Shown here one piece after another: positions 6,993 to 14,614 of a stretch of DNA of 41,063 nt. This DNA comes from Prevotella sp. (GTDB lineage: Bacteria > Bacteroidota > Bacteroidia > Bacteroidales > Bacteroidaceae): the NCBI GenBank assembly GCA_021636625.1, contig JAJWLX010000028.1, positions 1 to 41,063 of the forward strand, read 5' to 3'. Numbering within the stretch: position 1 is the stretch's first letter; each line of letters begins with the position of its first letter. The position numbers and the translations under genes are program-made. The notes beneath the pieces are model-generated. The model did no database searches. It was not told the origin of the DNA and was given only the letters and a program-made list of their open reading frames with translations.

Positions 6993-8372
6993 ATGAGTGA
7001 ACAGATTGATCAACAGAATAACACAGCTGAACAGCCTAGCATGTTTCAGGTGGTAAACGAGGGATTCTCTACCCGCGAGGCGATTGAGGAAGCCAAGAGA
7101 TGTCTGCATTGCAAGATTCCGCAGTGTAAGAAGGGATGCCCTATTGAAAACGATATACCGGATTTCGTACACGAACTTTCCATGGGTAACATGGGTGCTG
7201 CGATGAGTATCATCAATGCCAAGAGTAATCTGCCTGCTATCTGCGGACGCGTGTGTCCACACGAAAAGCAGTGCCAGGGACATTGTGTGCTCGGCAAGAA
7301 GGGAAAACCTGTACAGATTGGAAAATTGGAGCAGTTTATCGCTGACTTCGATACCAAGATGAATCTCTCCCGTGAGCTCCTGCCACAGAAAACCCGTGGT
7401 AGAGTGGCTGTAATCGGTTCGGGTCCTGCAGGACTTACCGTAGCCGGTGATTTGGCAAGACAGGGATTCAATGTAACGATTTTTGAAGGACAGGCTGAAC
7501 CGGGTGGCGTACTGATGTACGGTATTCCGGAGTATCGCTTGCCAAAGACTGTGGTGCGCGATGAGGTGAGCAAGATTGCAGCCTTGGGCGTGCAGTTTAT
7601 CACCAACTGTATGGTGGGCGAGAACAATGTCACCATCGACAGTCTCTTCCGTGCCGGTTATGATGCCATCTTCATGGGTACGGGTACCAGTGTGCCTCAG
7701 AATATGGACTCTACACCGGGCAGCAAGCTCCATGGCGTAAGCCAGAGTACCTACTTCCTGCATAATGTAAATGCCTATAACGAAGGTGCTTTGCCCCGCG
7801 ATATGGTTCCTTTGCGCGATGGCGAGAAGGTAGGTGTAATCGGTGGTGGAAATGTGGCAATGGACGCTGCCCGTACTGCCATCCGTCTGGGTGCTGACGT
7901 TACCGTATTGTACAGAAAGACCCAGGAGGAAATGCCTGCCATCAAGAGCGAATACGAGGATGCTGTAAAGGAAGGTGTGAAGTTTGAATGGAAAACTACC
8001 GTAGAAGCCTTCCTGAAGGGCAGTAACGGCAGATTGGGAAGCTGCGTGCTGAATACTCCTGAGGGCGAAAGGGTAGAGAAATTTGATAGAATCTATCTCG
8101 CTATCGGTTCGCGCCCTGCCAACCGTATCGTTTCTACTACTGCCGGAATCGAGGTGGATGAGAAGGGATATGTAAAGGTGGTAGATCGTCCTTTCGGAAT
8201 GACTACCCGCCGTGGCGTATTCGCAGGTGGTGATGTGGTGCATCGTCCTCAGACCGTAGTGCTGGCGATGAAGGCTGCCAAGGAGGTGGCTCAGGGTATC
8301 GCACAGTATGTGGATGCCATCAAGCTCCTGGAAGAAGCTAAGCGCATCGAAAAAGAAGGTACCTGTTCGTAG
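6993..8372 (+). CDS. gltD: GltD-like NADPH:glutamate synthase-family flavoprotein (homotetrameric type)
   Basis: This 459-residue protein belongs to the glutamate synthase small-subunit family. N-terminal cysteines 37, 40, 45 and 49 (CLHCKIPQCKKGC) and a second group at 84, 88, 94 and 98 form the ferredoxin-like 4Fe-4S region. A FAD-binding dinucleotide motif GSGPAGLTVAG lies at about 141-151, and an NAD(P) motif GGGNVAMDAARTA follows at about 287-299. The C-terminal GGDVVHRP closes the FAD site. No gltB large subunit adjoins it. It starts 33 nt after tyrA and may be the last gene of that operon. The length matches the stand-alone ('homotetrameric') family, some members of which act in NfnL-like or other electron-transfer complexes, so the exact reaction is unproven. 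Confidence 0.8.
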   Translation: MSEQIDQQNNTAEQPSMFQVVNEGFSTREAIEEAKRCLHCKIPQCKKGCPIENDIPDFVHELSMGNMGAAMSIINAKSNLPAICGRVCPHEKQCQGHCVLGKKGKPVQIGKLEQFIADFDTKMNLSRELLPQKTRGRVAVIGSGPAGLTVAGDLARQGFNVTIFEGQAEPGGVLMYGIPEYRLPKTVVRDEVSKIAALGVQFITNCMVGENNVTIDSLFRAGYDAIFMGTGTSVPQNMDSTPGSKLHGVSQSTYFLHNVNAYNEGALPRDMVPLRDGEKVGVIGGGNVAMDAARTAIRLGADVTVLYRKTQEEMPAIKSEYEDAVKEGVKFEWKTTVEAFLKGSNGRLGSCVLNTPEGERVEKFDRIYLAIGSRPANRIVSTTAGIEVDEKGYVKVVDRPFGMTTRRGVFAGGDVVHRPQTVVLAMKAAKEVAQGIAQYVDAIKLLEEAKRIEKEGTCS

Positions 8373-8414
8373 AGGTTAATATCTGCTTAATCTGGTTAAT
8401 ATCTATTGCAATAT

Positions 8415-8445
8415 TTTGCGGAATGAATGATTCTTGTTATTTTTG
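8415..8445 (+). promoter_or_regulatory. Promoter for the secreted protein gene at 8469
   Basis: TTTG 8415-8418, a 19-nt spacer and TATTTTTG 8438-8445. Just upstream, GGTTAATATCT occurs twice (8374-8384 and 8394-8404), a 20-bp-spaced direct repeat that could be an operator. Confidence 0.7.
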
Positions 8446-8468
8446 CCTGCAAAAAACAAGCAAAGATT

Positions 8469-9134
8469 ATGAAGAAAATTATATTTTTGATGATAACCCT
8501 GCTGTCAATGGCTTCCATGGTCTATGCGCAGAAAACATGCGTCATCGCATCTGCCGAGGATCATGTGCCTATCAGGGAAGCCCTCATTCATACGAACAAT
8601 AACCATTGGGCGCGTACCGACTATCGGGGCTACTGGAACATGCGCTACCAGTTTGATTCTGCTACCGTATCCAAACCGGGCTATATCAAGGCAACCATCC
8701 GCTATCAGGAGTTGCCTGATACCGTTTTTCTCCTTCCCGAAGCCAAACAGATTGGTGAAGTGACCGTTTGGGGCAAGAACCAGGAGCATATCGACAATAT
8801 GGAAGAGCAGATACAAGAGAAGGTGAATTCTGTGCCAACATCACCGGGAGGAATCGGCTTCGATGCCTTCGGCTGGATGGACAAGCAGGGCAGCCGCGAC
8901 CGGAAGCACAAGAAGCAGGCTCAGGAAATCTTCAAGAAGATGGACAGAAAGGATCCTATCGTCTCTGCCTACGAAAAGGCTACGGGAAAGAAGTATGAAC
9001 TGAAAAATCCTATCAATCTGAGTGCTAACAAGAAAAAAACTTTGGAAAAGCAGGATGAGACCAGGCAGGAATCATCAGAGAAAACACTTCCAAATGTTCA
9101 AAATGAAGCAAAAGAGCAAGAAAATGAAAAATAA
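8469..9134 (+). CDS. Secreted protein with carboxypeptidase-regulatory-like domain, function unknown
   Basis: A 221-residue protein starts at ATG 8469; an in-frame ATG at 8427 lies upstream of the predicted transcript start and is rejected. Residues 1-20 form a signal peptide (MKKIIF, hydrophobic core, YAQ cleavage site). Residues about 24-100 resemble the beta-sandwich carboxypeptidase-regulatory/TonB-plug-associated fold common at the N termini of Bacteroidetes envelope proteins (REALIHTNNN, then a YRGYW-like strand and an IGEVTVWGK end). The C-terminal third (about 155-221) is highly charged, rich in Lys/Glu/Gln and probably disordered or coiled coil. There is no lipobox. It is probably periplasmic or envelope-associated. 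No enzymatic motif is seen. Confidence 0.8.
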   Translation: MKKIIFLMITLLSMASMVYAQKTCVIASAEDHVPIREALIHTNNNHWARTDYRGYWNMRYQFDSATVSKPGYIKATIRYQELPDTVFLLPEAKQIGEVTVWGKNQEHIDNMEEQIQEKVNSVPTSPGGIGFDAFGWMDKQGSRDRKHKKQAQEIFKKMDRKDPIVSAYEKATGKKYELKNPINLSANKKKTLEKQDETRQESSEKTLPNVQNEAKEQENEK

Positions 9135-9145
9135 TCGAGATTGAG

Positions 9146-9176
9146 TTGGCTTTCTCGGAAAAAGTTCGTAACTTTG
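9146..9176 (+). promoter_or_regulatory. Promoter for ffh
   Basis: TTGG at 9146-9149 (one mismatch to TTTG), a 19-nt spacer and TAACTTTG at 9169-9176. Transcription would begin about 24 nt before the ffh ATG. Confidence 0.65.
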
Positions 9177-9206
9177 TGCCCGAAATAAAAAAGTACAATT
9201 AAGAAC

Positions 9207-10559
9207 ATGTTTGAAAATTTAAGTGATAGATTAGAACGTTCCTTCAAAATTCTGAAGGGTGAGGGTAAAATTACCGAAATCAACGTGGCTGAGACCATGA
9301 AGGATGTGCGTCGTGCACTCCTCGATGCCGATGTTAACTATAAAGTTGCCAAGGAATTCACCAACAAGGTGAAGGAAAAAGCACTCGGCATGAATGTCTT
9401 GACAGCCGTGAAGCCAGGCCAGCTGATGGTGAAGTTGGTTCACGACGAACTCGCTGAGCTGATGGGAGGCGAGGAAGCTCCATTGCATTTGGAAAGTCGC
9501 CCTGCTGTAATCCTGATGAGTGGTTTGCAGGGTTCTGGTAAGACTACCTTCAGCGGTAAGCTTGCCAATATGCTCAAGAACAAGAAAGGCAAGAAGCCAT
9601 TGCTCGTGGCTTGCGACGTATATCGTCCTGCTGCTATCCAGCAGCTCCATGTAGTAGGTGAACAGGTGGGGGTGCCTGTATATAGTGAGCCTGATAACAA
9701 GGATGTACTCAGCATCGCTGACCACGCTTTGCAGCAGGCTAAGACCAACGGCAACGATGTGGTCATCGTCGATACTGCCGGTCGATTGGCTGTTGATGAG
9801 CAGATGATGCAGGAAATCAGCAACCTCAAGAATCATCTCAACCCGGATGAGACACTCTTCGTAGTTGACTCAATGACGGGTCAGGATGCTGTAAATACAG
9901 CCAAGGAGTTCAACGACCGCCTCGACTTTAATGGTGTAGTTCTCACCAAGCTCGATGGTGATACCCGTGGTGGTGCTGCCCTCAGTATCCGCACCGTGGT
10001 TACCAAGCCTATCAAGTTTATCGGTACCGGTGAGAAGATGGAGGCTATCGATGTGTTCCATCCTGCTCGAATGGCAGACCGTATCCTCGGAATGGGTGAC
10101 GTGGTTTCGCTGGTAGAGCGCGCACAGGAGCAGTTTGACCTGGAGGAGGCTAAGAAGTTGGAGAAGAAGATTCGCAAGAACCAGTTCGATTTCAATGACT
10201 TCTACAATCAGATCCAGCAGATCAAGAAGATGGGTAACATCAAGGATCTGGCTGCGATGATTCCGGGTGTAGGCAAGGCTATCCGTGATGTTGATATCCC
10301 AGAGGATGCCTTCAAGGGTATCGAGGCTATCATCCAGAGTATGACTCCTAAGGAGCGTACCAATCCATCTATCCTCAATACATCTCGCCGCCAGCGTATC
10401 GCCAAGGGTTCTGGTACCAATATCCAGGAGGTAAATAAGCTCATCAAGCAGTTTGAACAGACACGCAAGATGATGCAGATGATGACTGGCAACAAGATGG
10501 CGCAGATGATGGGCCGTATGAAGGGTATGCCAGGTATGCCTAAGATGCCAGGTATGTAA
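9207..10559 (+). CDS. ffh: Signal recognition particle GTPase (SRP54)
   Basis: Ffh binds 4.5S RNA and signal sequences of nascent membrane proteins and delivers ribosomes to FtsY at the membrane. The 450 residues show an N-terminal four-helix domain, a G domain with P-loop GLQGSGKTT (about 107-115), DVYRPAA (about 137-143), DTAGRL (about 190-195) and TKLDGDTRGGAAL (about 249-261). A methionine-rich M domain closes with repeated GMPGMP near the C terminus. All essential motifs are intact. It has its own promoter, and folD follows 64 nt later on the same strand. Confidence 0.97.
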   Translation: MFENLSDRLERSFKILKGEGKITEINVAETMKDVRRALLDADVNYKVAKEFTNKVKEKALGMNVLTAVKPGQLMVKLVHDELAELMGGEEAPLHLESRPAVILMSGLQGSGKTTFSGKLANMLKNKKGKKPLLVACDVYRPAAIQQLHVVGEQVGVPVYSEPDNKDVLSIADHALQQAKTNGNDVVIVDTAGRLAVDEQMMQEISNLKNHLNPDETLFVVDSMTGQDAVNTAKEFNDRLDFNGVVLTKLDGDTRGGAALSIRTVVTKPIKFIGTGEKMEAIDVFHPARMADRILGMGDVVSLVERAQEQFDLEEAKKLEKKIRKNQFDFNDFYNQIQQIKKMGNIKDLAAMIPGVGKAIRDVDIPEDAFKGIEAIIQSMTPKERTNPSILNTSRRQRIAKGSGTNIQEVNKLIKQFEQTRKMMQMMTGNKMAQMMGRMKGMPGMPKMPGM

Positions 10560-10623
10560 TTCTGAAGCAGAGAGCCAAGACTCGAAGCTTATCAATGTAA
10601 AAATCTTAAAACAGAAAAGTAAG

Positions 10624-11502
10624 ATGCAGCTAATAGACGGAAAGGCGACAGCAGCCGCCATTAAGGAACAGATTGCCCAGGAGGTGGCTCAGATTGTAGC
10701 CGCCGGAGGCAAGCAGCCACATCTGGTGGCTGTGCTGGTGGGTCACGATGGTGGCAGCGAAACCTATGTGAAGAACAAGGTTCTGGCATGCGAAAAGTGC
10801 GGATTCAAATCTACGCTGATCCGTTTTGAGGAGGATGTTACTGAGGAGGAGCTTCTGCTGTGTGTAGATAAGCTCAACAAGGATGCTGACGTGGATGGTT
10901 TCATCGTGCAGCTGCCTTTGCCGAAGCACATCGACGAGCAGAAGATTACCATGGCGATAGACTATCGCAAGGATGTGGATGGCTTCCATCCCGTGAATGT
11001 GGGTAGAATGTCGCTGGGTATGCCTAGTTTCATCTCGGCTACTCCGCTTGGAATCCTCACCCTGCTGCAGCATTATCAGATAGAAACCAGCGGCAAGAAG
11101 TGTGTTATCCTGGGCAGAAGCAACATCGTGGGCAAACCTATGGCCCAGCTGATGATGCAGAAGCAGTATGGAGATGCTACGGTTACCGTGTGCCACTCGC
11201 ACTCCAAAAATCTGAAGGAGGAGTGCCGGGAGGCGGATATTATCATTGCGGCTATCGGTAAGCCTGATTTCGTAACAGCCGATATGGTGAAACCGGGAGC
11301 TGTTGTCATCGACGTGGGTACGACTCGTGTACCAGACGCCACCAGAAAAAGCGGATTCCGCTTAAATGGTGACGTGAAGTTCGATGAGGTGGCTGAAAAG
11401 TGTTCTTTCATTACTCCAGTACCGGGCGGAGTGGGTCCTATGACCATCTGCTCGCTGATGAAGAATACGCTTGCCGCAGGAAAAAAAGAAATATATTATT
11501 AG
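10624..11502 (+). CDS. folD: Methylenetetrahydrofolate dehydrogenase / cyclohydrolase
   Basis: FolD interconverts 5,10-methylene-, methenyl- and 10-formyl-tetrahydrofolate, supplying one-carbon units for purines and formyl-Met. The 292-residue protein has YVKNKVLACEKCG (about 51-63, containing the catalytic lysine), the DVDGFHPVNVGR loop (about 119-130), the NADP motif GRSNIVGKP (about 163-171) and PVPGGVGPMT (about 263-272). These are standard for a bifunctional enzyme. It is read with or just after ffh and followed by a good terminator. Confidence 0.96.
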   Translation: MQLIDGKATAAAIKEQIAQEVAQIVAAGGKQPHLVAVLVGHDGGSETYVKNKVLACEKCGFKSTLIRFEEDVTEEELLLCVDKLNKDADVDGFIVQLPLPKHIDEQKITMAIDYRKDVDGFHPVNVGRMSLGMPSFISATPLGILTLLQHYQIETSGKKCVILGRSNIVGKPMAQLMMQKQYGDATVTVCHSHSKNLKEECREADIIIAAIGKPDFVTADMVKPGAVVIDVGTTRVPDATRKSGFRLNGDVKFDEVAEKCSFITPVPGGVGPMTICSLMKNTLAAGKKEIYY

Positions 11503-11548
11503 GTCTCTCTAACCCATTAGGGAGTTTATTAGGTTTAGTTGTTAGGTT

Positions 11549-11586
11549 GGGGGGCAGGTTGCTGTGAAGCATTCTACCCCTTTTTT
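11549..11586 (+). terminator. Intrinsic terminator after folD
   Basis: GGGG (11549-11552) pairs with CCCC (11577-11580). An upper stem GGTTGCT/AGCATTC around a GTGA loop has one mismatch. Six T residues follow directly (11581-11586). Confidence 0.7.
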
Positions 11587-11595
11587 ATTAACTTT

Positions 11596-11623
11596 ATACG
11601 ATTTTTAAGTCGTATCATCGTAT
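11596..11623. promoter_or_regulatory. Candidate operator before the GH51 gene (TCGTAT repeats)
   Basis: ATACGA (11596-11601) is inverted relative to TCGTAT (11610-11615), with an extended 8-bp arm. TCGTAT recurs 8 bp on at 11618-11623. No clear TAnnTTTG promoter is visible before the GH51 gene, so this cluster is the only obvious candidate control site. The binding protein is unknown. Confidence 0.35.
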
Positions 11624-11680
11624 ATGTAATGTAATACAATTGAGAATCTAAAAACAAACAAAAAATAAATAAGAAGTAAT

Positions 11681-14362
11681 ATGATGAAACCAAAGTATCT
11701 ACTCTTCTCGGCTGCCCTGTTGGCTATGACCCAAGCTGTGGCGCTGACTCCTGTCAGAAAGCAGACTCAAATGCCAGCTGCCAAGAAACAAGTTAATAAG
11801 GCGACTTTGTCTGTTGCAGATAAGGATGCACCTGCCTATACCATTGTGGGCAAGGATTCTATCTGTCAGATTTTCGTGTATTCTCCAGCTCCCAACCAGG
11901 GACTGCATCTCGCTTATCTTACAGACGATGAAAGATGGGTGGATGTAGGTCAGCTCTGTGCCTCTGACTTCGGACCTTGGGGCAGTGAGAAAAAGATGTA
12001 TCGCCCATTCGTTCTCAAGGCAAATGATGGTACCTGGCGGGCTCTTTGGAGTGTAAATAAGACCTCACCACAGTTTGCTGTGGCTTATTCTGAAGATCTT
12101 GTAACTTGGCGACCACAGGATTATCCTATCATGAAGGAGAAGAATATCAGTGATGTGGCTGCCTATCAGATGGAAGATGGAACCTTCGACCTTTATCTGA
12201 AGACGGAGAAAGGTAAAAGATACGTTCATGCCGACAAGGATTTCCGTACCTTCCAGGAGGATTCGCTGGAAGCTTCTGCCGATGAAATCCTCTGGCAGCG
12301 AGATACGGCTACCATCAATGGTAAACTGGTAGAGGGTAACGATTTCGAGATTCCGGCCATCCATCTGAACTATATCCGCGCCTGGCATAAGGCTCTGGCA
12401 GAGGAAGCAAAGGAAAACAGCCGGAAACTGCCTAAGAATGAGGCAGATCTGAAAGCTTACATCGCTGATGTAGAGGAGAAAATCAAGAATGAGCAAGGTG
12501 AGGAGGCTGTCCTTCAGCACGCTAAAATGGTAAAGGAGGCGGATGCAGCAGATGCTTTTACGGCTAAGCTCACGGTGAATCCGCAGAAGAGTCATCGCAT
12601 CAGCGACAAGCTTATCGGCATCTTCTTCGAGGATATCAGCAGAGCTGCCGATGGCGGACTCTGTGCAGAACTCCTGCAGAATGGCGACTTCGAATACAAT
12701 GGTGAGCGAAAAGGCTGGAATGCTGCAACTGCCTGGATGGGAATTGAGGCTTCATCTTCTTCAGCATCTTCTTCTGTATCGTCATCCTCTTCTGCCATCA
12801 TTTCTACAGAAAATGGGGTAAGCGTGAATAATCCGCATTATGCCATCCTCTCATCTACACCTATCTATAATATAGGATGGGAGGGAATCGTCATCAAGCG
12901 TGGTGCCGCTTACGAAGTGAGTCTGTATGCCCGTTGTATCGACGGCAAGAAAAAGCAGCTTACTGTAGCACTCGTAGATCAGGAAGGACTTCCGATAGCC
13001 CAGGCTAAGCTGAAGGTGCAGGGACCTGATTGGGCTGAATACAAAGCGCAGCTTGTCATCACAGACAAATATAAAGGTGAACTGGGCAAGGATACCCGTT
13101 TTGCCCTCTTGCCTAAGGGGGAGGAAAAGGTAGCCGTAGATATGGTGAGCCTGATGCCGCAGGATACCTACAAAGGTCATGGTCTGAGAAAGGATCTTGC
13201 TGAGACCATCGCTGAGCTGAAGCCTCGCTTCGTGCGTTTCCCTGGTGGATGTATGCTCCACGGACAGGGACTCGGCAACATCTATCATTGGAAGGAGAGT
13301 ATCGGTGAACTGAAAGACCGAAAACCGGCTCTCAATATCTGGAACTATCACCAGACCCGTAAGCTGGGATTCTTCGAGTATTTCCAGTGGTGTGAGGATA
13401 TGGGCGCTGAGCCTCTGCCTGTATTGGCTGCTGGTGTACCTTGTCAGAATTCCCAGCCTAATGCGCAGGGCATCTGCGGACAGCAGGGCGGAATCCCAAT
13501 GGCAGAAATGCCAAAGTATGTGCAGGATGTTCTCGACCTGATTGAGTGGGCGAATGGTGATCCTGCCACATCGAAGTGGGCAAAGATGAGAGCGGATGCT
13601 GGACATCCTGCTCCTTTCAATCTCAAGATGGTAGGTATCGGAAACGAAGATCTGATTTCCACCGATTTCGAACAGCGCTATCTGATGATCTGCAAGGCGC
13701 TCAAGGAGAAGCATCCGGAAATTGAAGTAGTAGGTACTGTAGGTCCATTCCATAGTCCATCTTCTGACTATATCGAGGGCTGGAAGATTGCAAAGGAGAA
13801 TAAAAAATGGATTGATGCGGTAGATGAGCACTATTATGAGCAGCCAGGATGGTTTATCAATCATCAGGATTACTACGATCATTACGACCGTAAGGCTCCG
13901 AAGGTGTATCTGGGCGAGTATGCTGCAAATGGCAATAATGAATTAGACCGCGCTTTGGCAGAGGGTATTCATCTCTGTAATGTGGAACGTAACGGAGATG
14001 TCGTGGAAATGACTTCTTATGCTCCTCTGCTCTGCAAGGATGGCTATCATAACTGGAACCCGGATATGATCTACTTCGATAATTCGGAGAAAATCCGACT
14101 CACCGAGAGTTACAAGATGCAGAAGATGTTTGGTCAGCATTCCGGTGATACTTATATTGTATCTAGCCTGAACCTTCCTGCGGCTCTTAAGAAGTACGTG
14201 GGCACCAGCGTGGTAAAGGATTCCAAGACCGGTAAAACCTGGCTCAAGGTGGTGAATGCCTTGCCTCGTACGTTGAAACTCCAGGTGGAAGCACAAGGAG
14301 TTGGTGCTGGTAACAAGCAGGTTGAGGTGAAGGCTCGTTCTGCCGAGGTATTTGAACTCTAA
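11681..14362 (+). CDS. Secreted GH51 alpha-L-arabinofuranosidase with extra N-terminal domain
   Basis: This 893-residue enzyme probably removes arabinofuranose from arabinan or arabinoxylan. A signal peptide (about 1-22) implies periplasmic or surface location. Residues about 45-215 carry blade-like motifs seen in GH43-type beta-propellers (for example AVAYSEDLVTWRP). A charged helical linker (about 230-295) follows, then a GH51 module with its N-terminal beta-sandwich. The catalytic acid/base is Glu656 in GIGNED and the nucleophile Glu746 in LGEYAA. A serine-rich insert lies at 358-371. It is longer than typical GH51 enzymes because of the N-terminal part. No SusC/D pair or other carbohydrate genes adjoin it. 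Confidence 0.9.
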   Translation: MMKPKYLLFSAALLAMTQAVALTPVRKQTQMPAAKKQVNKATLSVADKDAPAYTIVGKDSICQIFVYSPAPNQGLHLAYLTDDERWVDVGQLCASDFGPWGSEKKMYRPFVLKANDGTWRALWSVNKTSPQFAVAYSEDLVTWRPQDYPIMKEKNISDVAAYQMEDGTFDLYLKTEKGKRYVHADKDFRTFQEDSLEASADEILWQRDTATINGKLVEGNDFEIPAIHLNYIRAWHKALAEEAKENSRKLPKNEADLKAYIADVEEKIKNEQGEEAVLQHAKMVKEADAADAFTAKLTVNPQKSHRISDKLIGIFFEDISRAADGGLCAELLQNGDFEYNGERKGWNAATAWMGIEASSSSASSSVSSSSSAIISTENGVSVNNPHYAILSSTPIYNIGWEGIVIKRGAAYEVSLYARCIDGKKKQLTVALVDQEGLPIAQAKLKVQGPDWAEYKAQLVITDKYKGELGKDTRFALLPKGEEKVAVDMVSLMPQDTYKGHGLRKDLAETIAELKPRFVRFPGGCMLHGQGLGNIYHWKESIGELKDRKPALNIWNYHQTRKLGFFEYFQWCEDMGAEPLPVLAAGVPCQNSQPNAQGICGQQGGIPMAEMPKYVQDVLDLIEWANGDPATSKWAKMRADAGHPAPFNLKMVGIGNEDLISTDFEQRYLMICKALKEKHPEIEVVGTVGPFHSPSSDYIEGWKIAKENKKWIDAVDEHYYEQPGWFINHQDYYDHYDRKAPKVYLGEYAANGNNELDRALAEGIHLCNVERNGDVVEMTSYAPLLCKDGYHNWNPDMIYFDNSEKIRLTESYKMQKMFGQHSGDTYIVSSLNLPAALKKYVGTSVVKDSKTGKTWLKVVNALPRTLKLQVEAQGVGAGNKQVEVKARSAEVFEL

Positions 14363-14463
14363 TCTGTTTGTATAAGACATATAAGGACCCTTGTATTATT
14401 GCACAATCGGGCTGCTTTTGTGTAAGGGCTCTAATAAATTGTAAGCAATTTAGCTTATTTTCT

Positions 14464-14506
14464 AACAAAAATCCGCAAAAATTGAAAGTTTTTGCGGATT
14501 TTGTTG
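14464..14506. terminator. Terminator hairpin between the GH51 gene and ilvD
   Basis: A stem of about 13 bp, AATCCGCAAAAA against TTTTTGCGGATT, closes a 7-nt loop (14482-14488) and is bordered by A and T runs. It should stop GH51 transcription, and its right flank merges into the ilvD promoter. Confidence 0.85.
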
Positions 14507-14534
14507 TTTGTTTCATAAATTCTCACTATCTTTG
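14503..14534 (+). promoter_or_regulatory. Promoter of the ilvDBN cluster
   Basis: GTTG (14503-14506, one mismatch to TTTG), a 20-nt spacer and TATCTTTG (14527-14534). The roughly 75-nt leader holds a small hairpin AGAAGG (14552-14557) / CCTTCT (14569-14574). No leader peptide is visible in it. Confidence 0.65.
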
Positions 14535-14614
14535 CAGTCAAAATTGTAAGAAGAAGGCTTGAGAGAGACCTTCTGGTAATAAAGAACAAGATAATATAAA
14601 GAGATAATAACGAT

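Noticed and set aside
6144..8243. A 699-codon open frame on the minus strand across tyrA and gltD
   Set aside because: It is antisense to two clear conserved genes, has no promoter and a His/Ser/Leu-rich composition typical of an antisense shadow.
14368..14562. 64-codon plus-strand frame between the GH51 gene and ilvD
   Set aside because: It runs through a terminator hairpin and the ilvD promoter and has no protein-like features.
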